Of a stretch of DNA of 64,000 nt, positions 62,935-64,000 are shown piece by piece. The stretch is from JBALVT01 sp036960305 (GTDB taxonomy: Bacteria > Pseudomonadota > Gammaproteobacteria > Pseudomonadales > Halieaceae). Location of the stretch: assembly GCA_036960305.1 (NCBI GenBank), contig JBALWA010000003.1, positions 62,001-126,000 of the forward strand. The letters are read 5' to 3'. Position 1 is the stretch's first letter; each line of letters opens with the position of its first letter. The notes beneath the pieces were generated by a model that was given only the letters and a program-made list of their open reading frames with translations, had not been told where the DNA came from and ran no database searches. A program made the translations under genes and the position numbers.

Positions 62935-64000
62935 CTAATTCACAGCGCGAGCCTGTCCACCCCAGTACTGCTTGCGTATCTCAGCTTTGAGCACCTTGCC
63001 CACCGTGCTGCGGGGCAACTGGTCAATAAAATCCACACTCTTGGGTGCCTTGACGCTGCCGAGCTCGGATTTTACCAACGCCATCAGTTCATCACTGGTA
63101 CAGCTTTGGCCCAGTTTTAACTGGACAATCGCCTTGACCGCTTCACCCCACTTGTCATCAGGGATACCAATCACTGCACATTCCTGCACTGAAGGGTGGC
63201 CGCTAAGCACCTGTTCAATCTCGTTGGGAAAAACGTTAAAGCCGCCCGTGATAATCATGTCTTTCTTGCGATCGACTATCGTTATGTAGCCATCACTGCT
63301 CATAACCCCTATGTCTCCGGTATGGTGCCAGCCATGTTCACGGACTTCCGCCGTCGCTTCCGGGTTTTTGTAGTAGCCGGGAGAGACAAGGTCGCCTCTC
63401 AGGCAGATCTCCCCCGCCGTACCGTGTGGCTGCTCCTGCCCCTCATCACTTAGAATGGTGACAGTGTTAAAAACACAGGGCCGGCCGATAGAGTGCAGTC
63501 TTTGCTCGTTGATCTGGCCGTCTTTGCCCAAATAGTCCCAGGGCGCCTTGGCGGTGATGGAGGCCGGTGCCTCAGACTGGCCAAAGGCCTCGGTCATAAC
63601 AGGCCCGAACACCTGTAGCGCTTCCTTTAATTTGTCCAGGGATGTTGGCGCCGCACCAACCAGGAAATGTTGTAGCGAGCTATAGTCCCGAGCCTTTATG
63701 TCAGGCAGCGCCAGTAGCATATAGAGCACTGTAGGTGGCAGGAACAGGTGCGTGATCTGGTGTTGTTCAATGGCATCGGCGATGTCAGGTGGGCTGGTGC
63801 TTGACATAATGGCGTTGGTGCCGCCGCGGGCGAAGTGCAGGCAACCGGTTAAGCCCGCTGTGTGGGTCATGGGAGCGACTACCAGGTGACAGCTGCCGTC
63901 ATGGTAGTTGAAGTGTGAATAGAAATTGTTGAAGAAGGCGTTGATATTGCCATGCGTGAGGACTACGCCCTTGGACTTGCCGGTAGTTCCTCCCGTGGGG
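62935..64000 (-). CDS. Acyl-CoA synthetase, AMP-forming (5' end outside window)
   Basis: At least 355 residues of an ANL-family ligase. From the edge inward it reads PTGGTTGKSKGVVLTHGNIN (P-loop motif), VAPMTHTAG, TEAFGQSEAPASITAK, GEICLRGDLVSPGYYKNPEA, HTGDIGVMSSDGYITIVDRK and KDMIITGGFNVFP. The C-terminal catalytic Lys is in LPRSTVGKVLKAEIRKQYWG. It activates a fatty, aromatic or other carboxylic acid as a CoA thioester, which suits the thiolase gene nearby. The frame is open to position 64000 with no start. Confidence 0.94.
   Translation of the reverse strand, partial: PTGGTTGKSKGVVLTHGNINAFFNNFYSHFNYHDGSCHLVVAPMTHTAGLTGCLHFARGGTNAIMSSTSPPDIADAIEQHQITHLFLPPTVLYMLLALPDIKARDYSSLQHFLVGAAPTSLDKLKEALQVFGPVMTEAFGQSEAPASITAKAPWDYLGKDGQINEQRLHSIGRPCVFNTVTILSDEGQEQPHGTAGEICLRGDLVSPGYYKNPEATAEVREHGWHHTGDIGVMSSDGYITIVDRKKDMIITGGFNVFPNEIEQVLSGHPSVQECAVIGIPDDKWGEAVKAIVQLKLGQSCTSDELMALVKSELGSVKAPKSVDFIDQLPRSTVGKVLKAEIRKQYWGGQARAVN

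Noticed and set aside
1..64000. tRNA, rRNA, CRISPR array, integrase/att sites or prophage genes
   Set aside because: None was recognised in a read of both strands; absence of small RNA genes cannot be proved by eye.

Overview
The window looks like a stretch of chromosome from a marine, heterotrophic, Gram-negative gammaproteobacterium. Gene content fits Cellvibrionales-type lineages (Halieaceae, Spongiibacteraceae or relatives), but this placement is inference. The evidence is lipoprotein signals, a TonB-dependent receptor, a HexR-type regulator with Entner-Doudoroff genes, LytTR signalling, a laminarin-type glycoside hydrolase set and a long glycogen operon. No rRNA, tRNA, CRISPR array, prophage or intact insertion sequence was seen.

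Layout. 1-1740: LytTR response regulator (cut by the window edge) and its LytS/AlgZ-like kinase. 2000-14402: a beta-glucan (laminarin-like) utilisation block with three GH3 enzymes (two without signal peptides, one lipoprotein), one secreted GH16, two sugar transporters of different families, a Gfo/Idh/MocA oxidoreductase and an SDR. 14566-16891: divergent pair of acyltransferase-3 and membrane LytTR regulator. 17001-19077: ECF sigma factor, putative anti-sigma factor and two DUF4252 proteins in one overlapping operon. 19246-22237: hexose-6-phosphate mutarotase, glucokinase and divergent HexR. 23059-39582: one co-directional run edd-zwf-malQ-glgB-glgX-glgP-glgC-pgm-glgA, with start/stop overlaps of 4 bases in the middle and HexR-like boxes upstream of edd. 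Together these genes would take a storage or algal beta-glucan to glucose, then glucose-6-phosphate, then either the Entner-Doudoroff route or glycogen.

39892-47449 is mixed: DUF3604 lipoprotein, an operon of CitE-like lyase, nucleotide-exchange-type transporter and SDR, a hotdog thioesterase, a serine hydrolase and a small membrane protein. 47526-64000 is an accessory catabolic region: four long GST-like paralogues sharing an H-x-R-W motif, a nitronate-monooxygenase-like flavoprotein, PPK2, a CNNM/CBS protein bracketed by REP-like palindromes, a membrane-anchored sulfatase, a TonB receptor, an SCP2-type thiolase, an AraC regulator and an acyl-CoA synthetase that runs off the edge. The same palindrome (TGRCAC, 5 bases, GTGCCA) lies in the GST2/GST3 and the sulfatase/TonB-receptor divergent regions, which suggests one regulon. 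This is the best candidate for an undescribed system.

Three broken toxin-antitoxin modules (a ccdA-like gene with a nonsense codon, a vapC 3' fragment, a higA-like gene with only the start of its toxin) lie within or beside the sugar genes between 11 and 23 kb.
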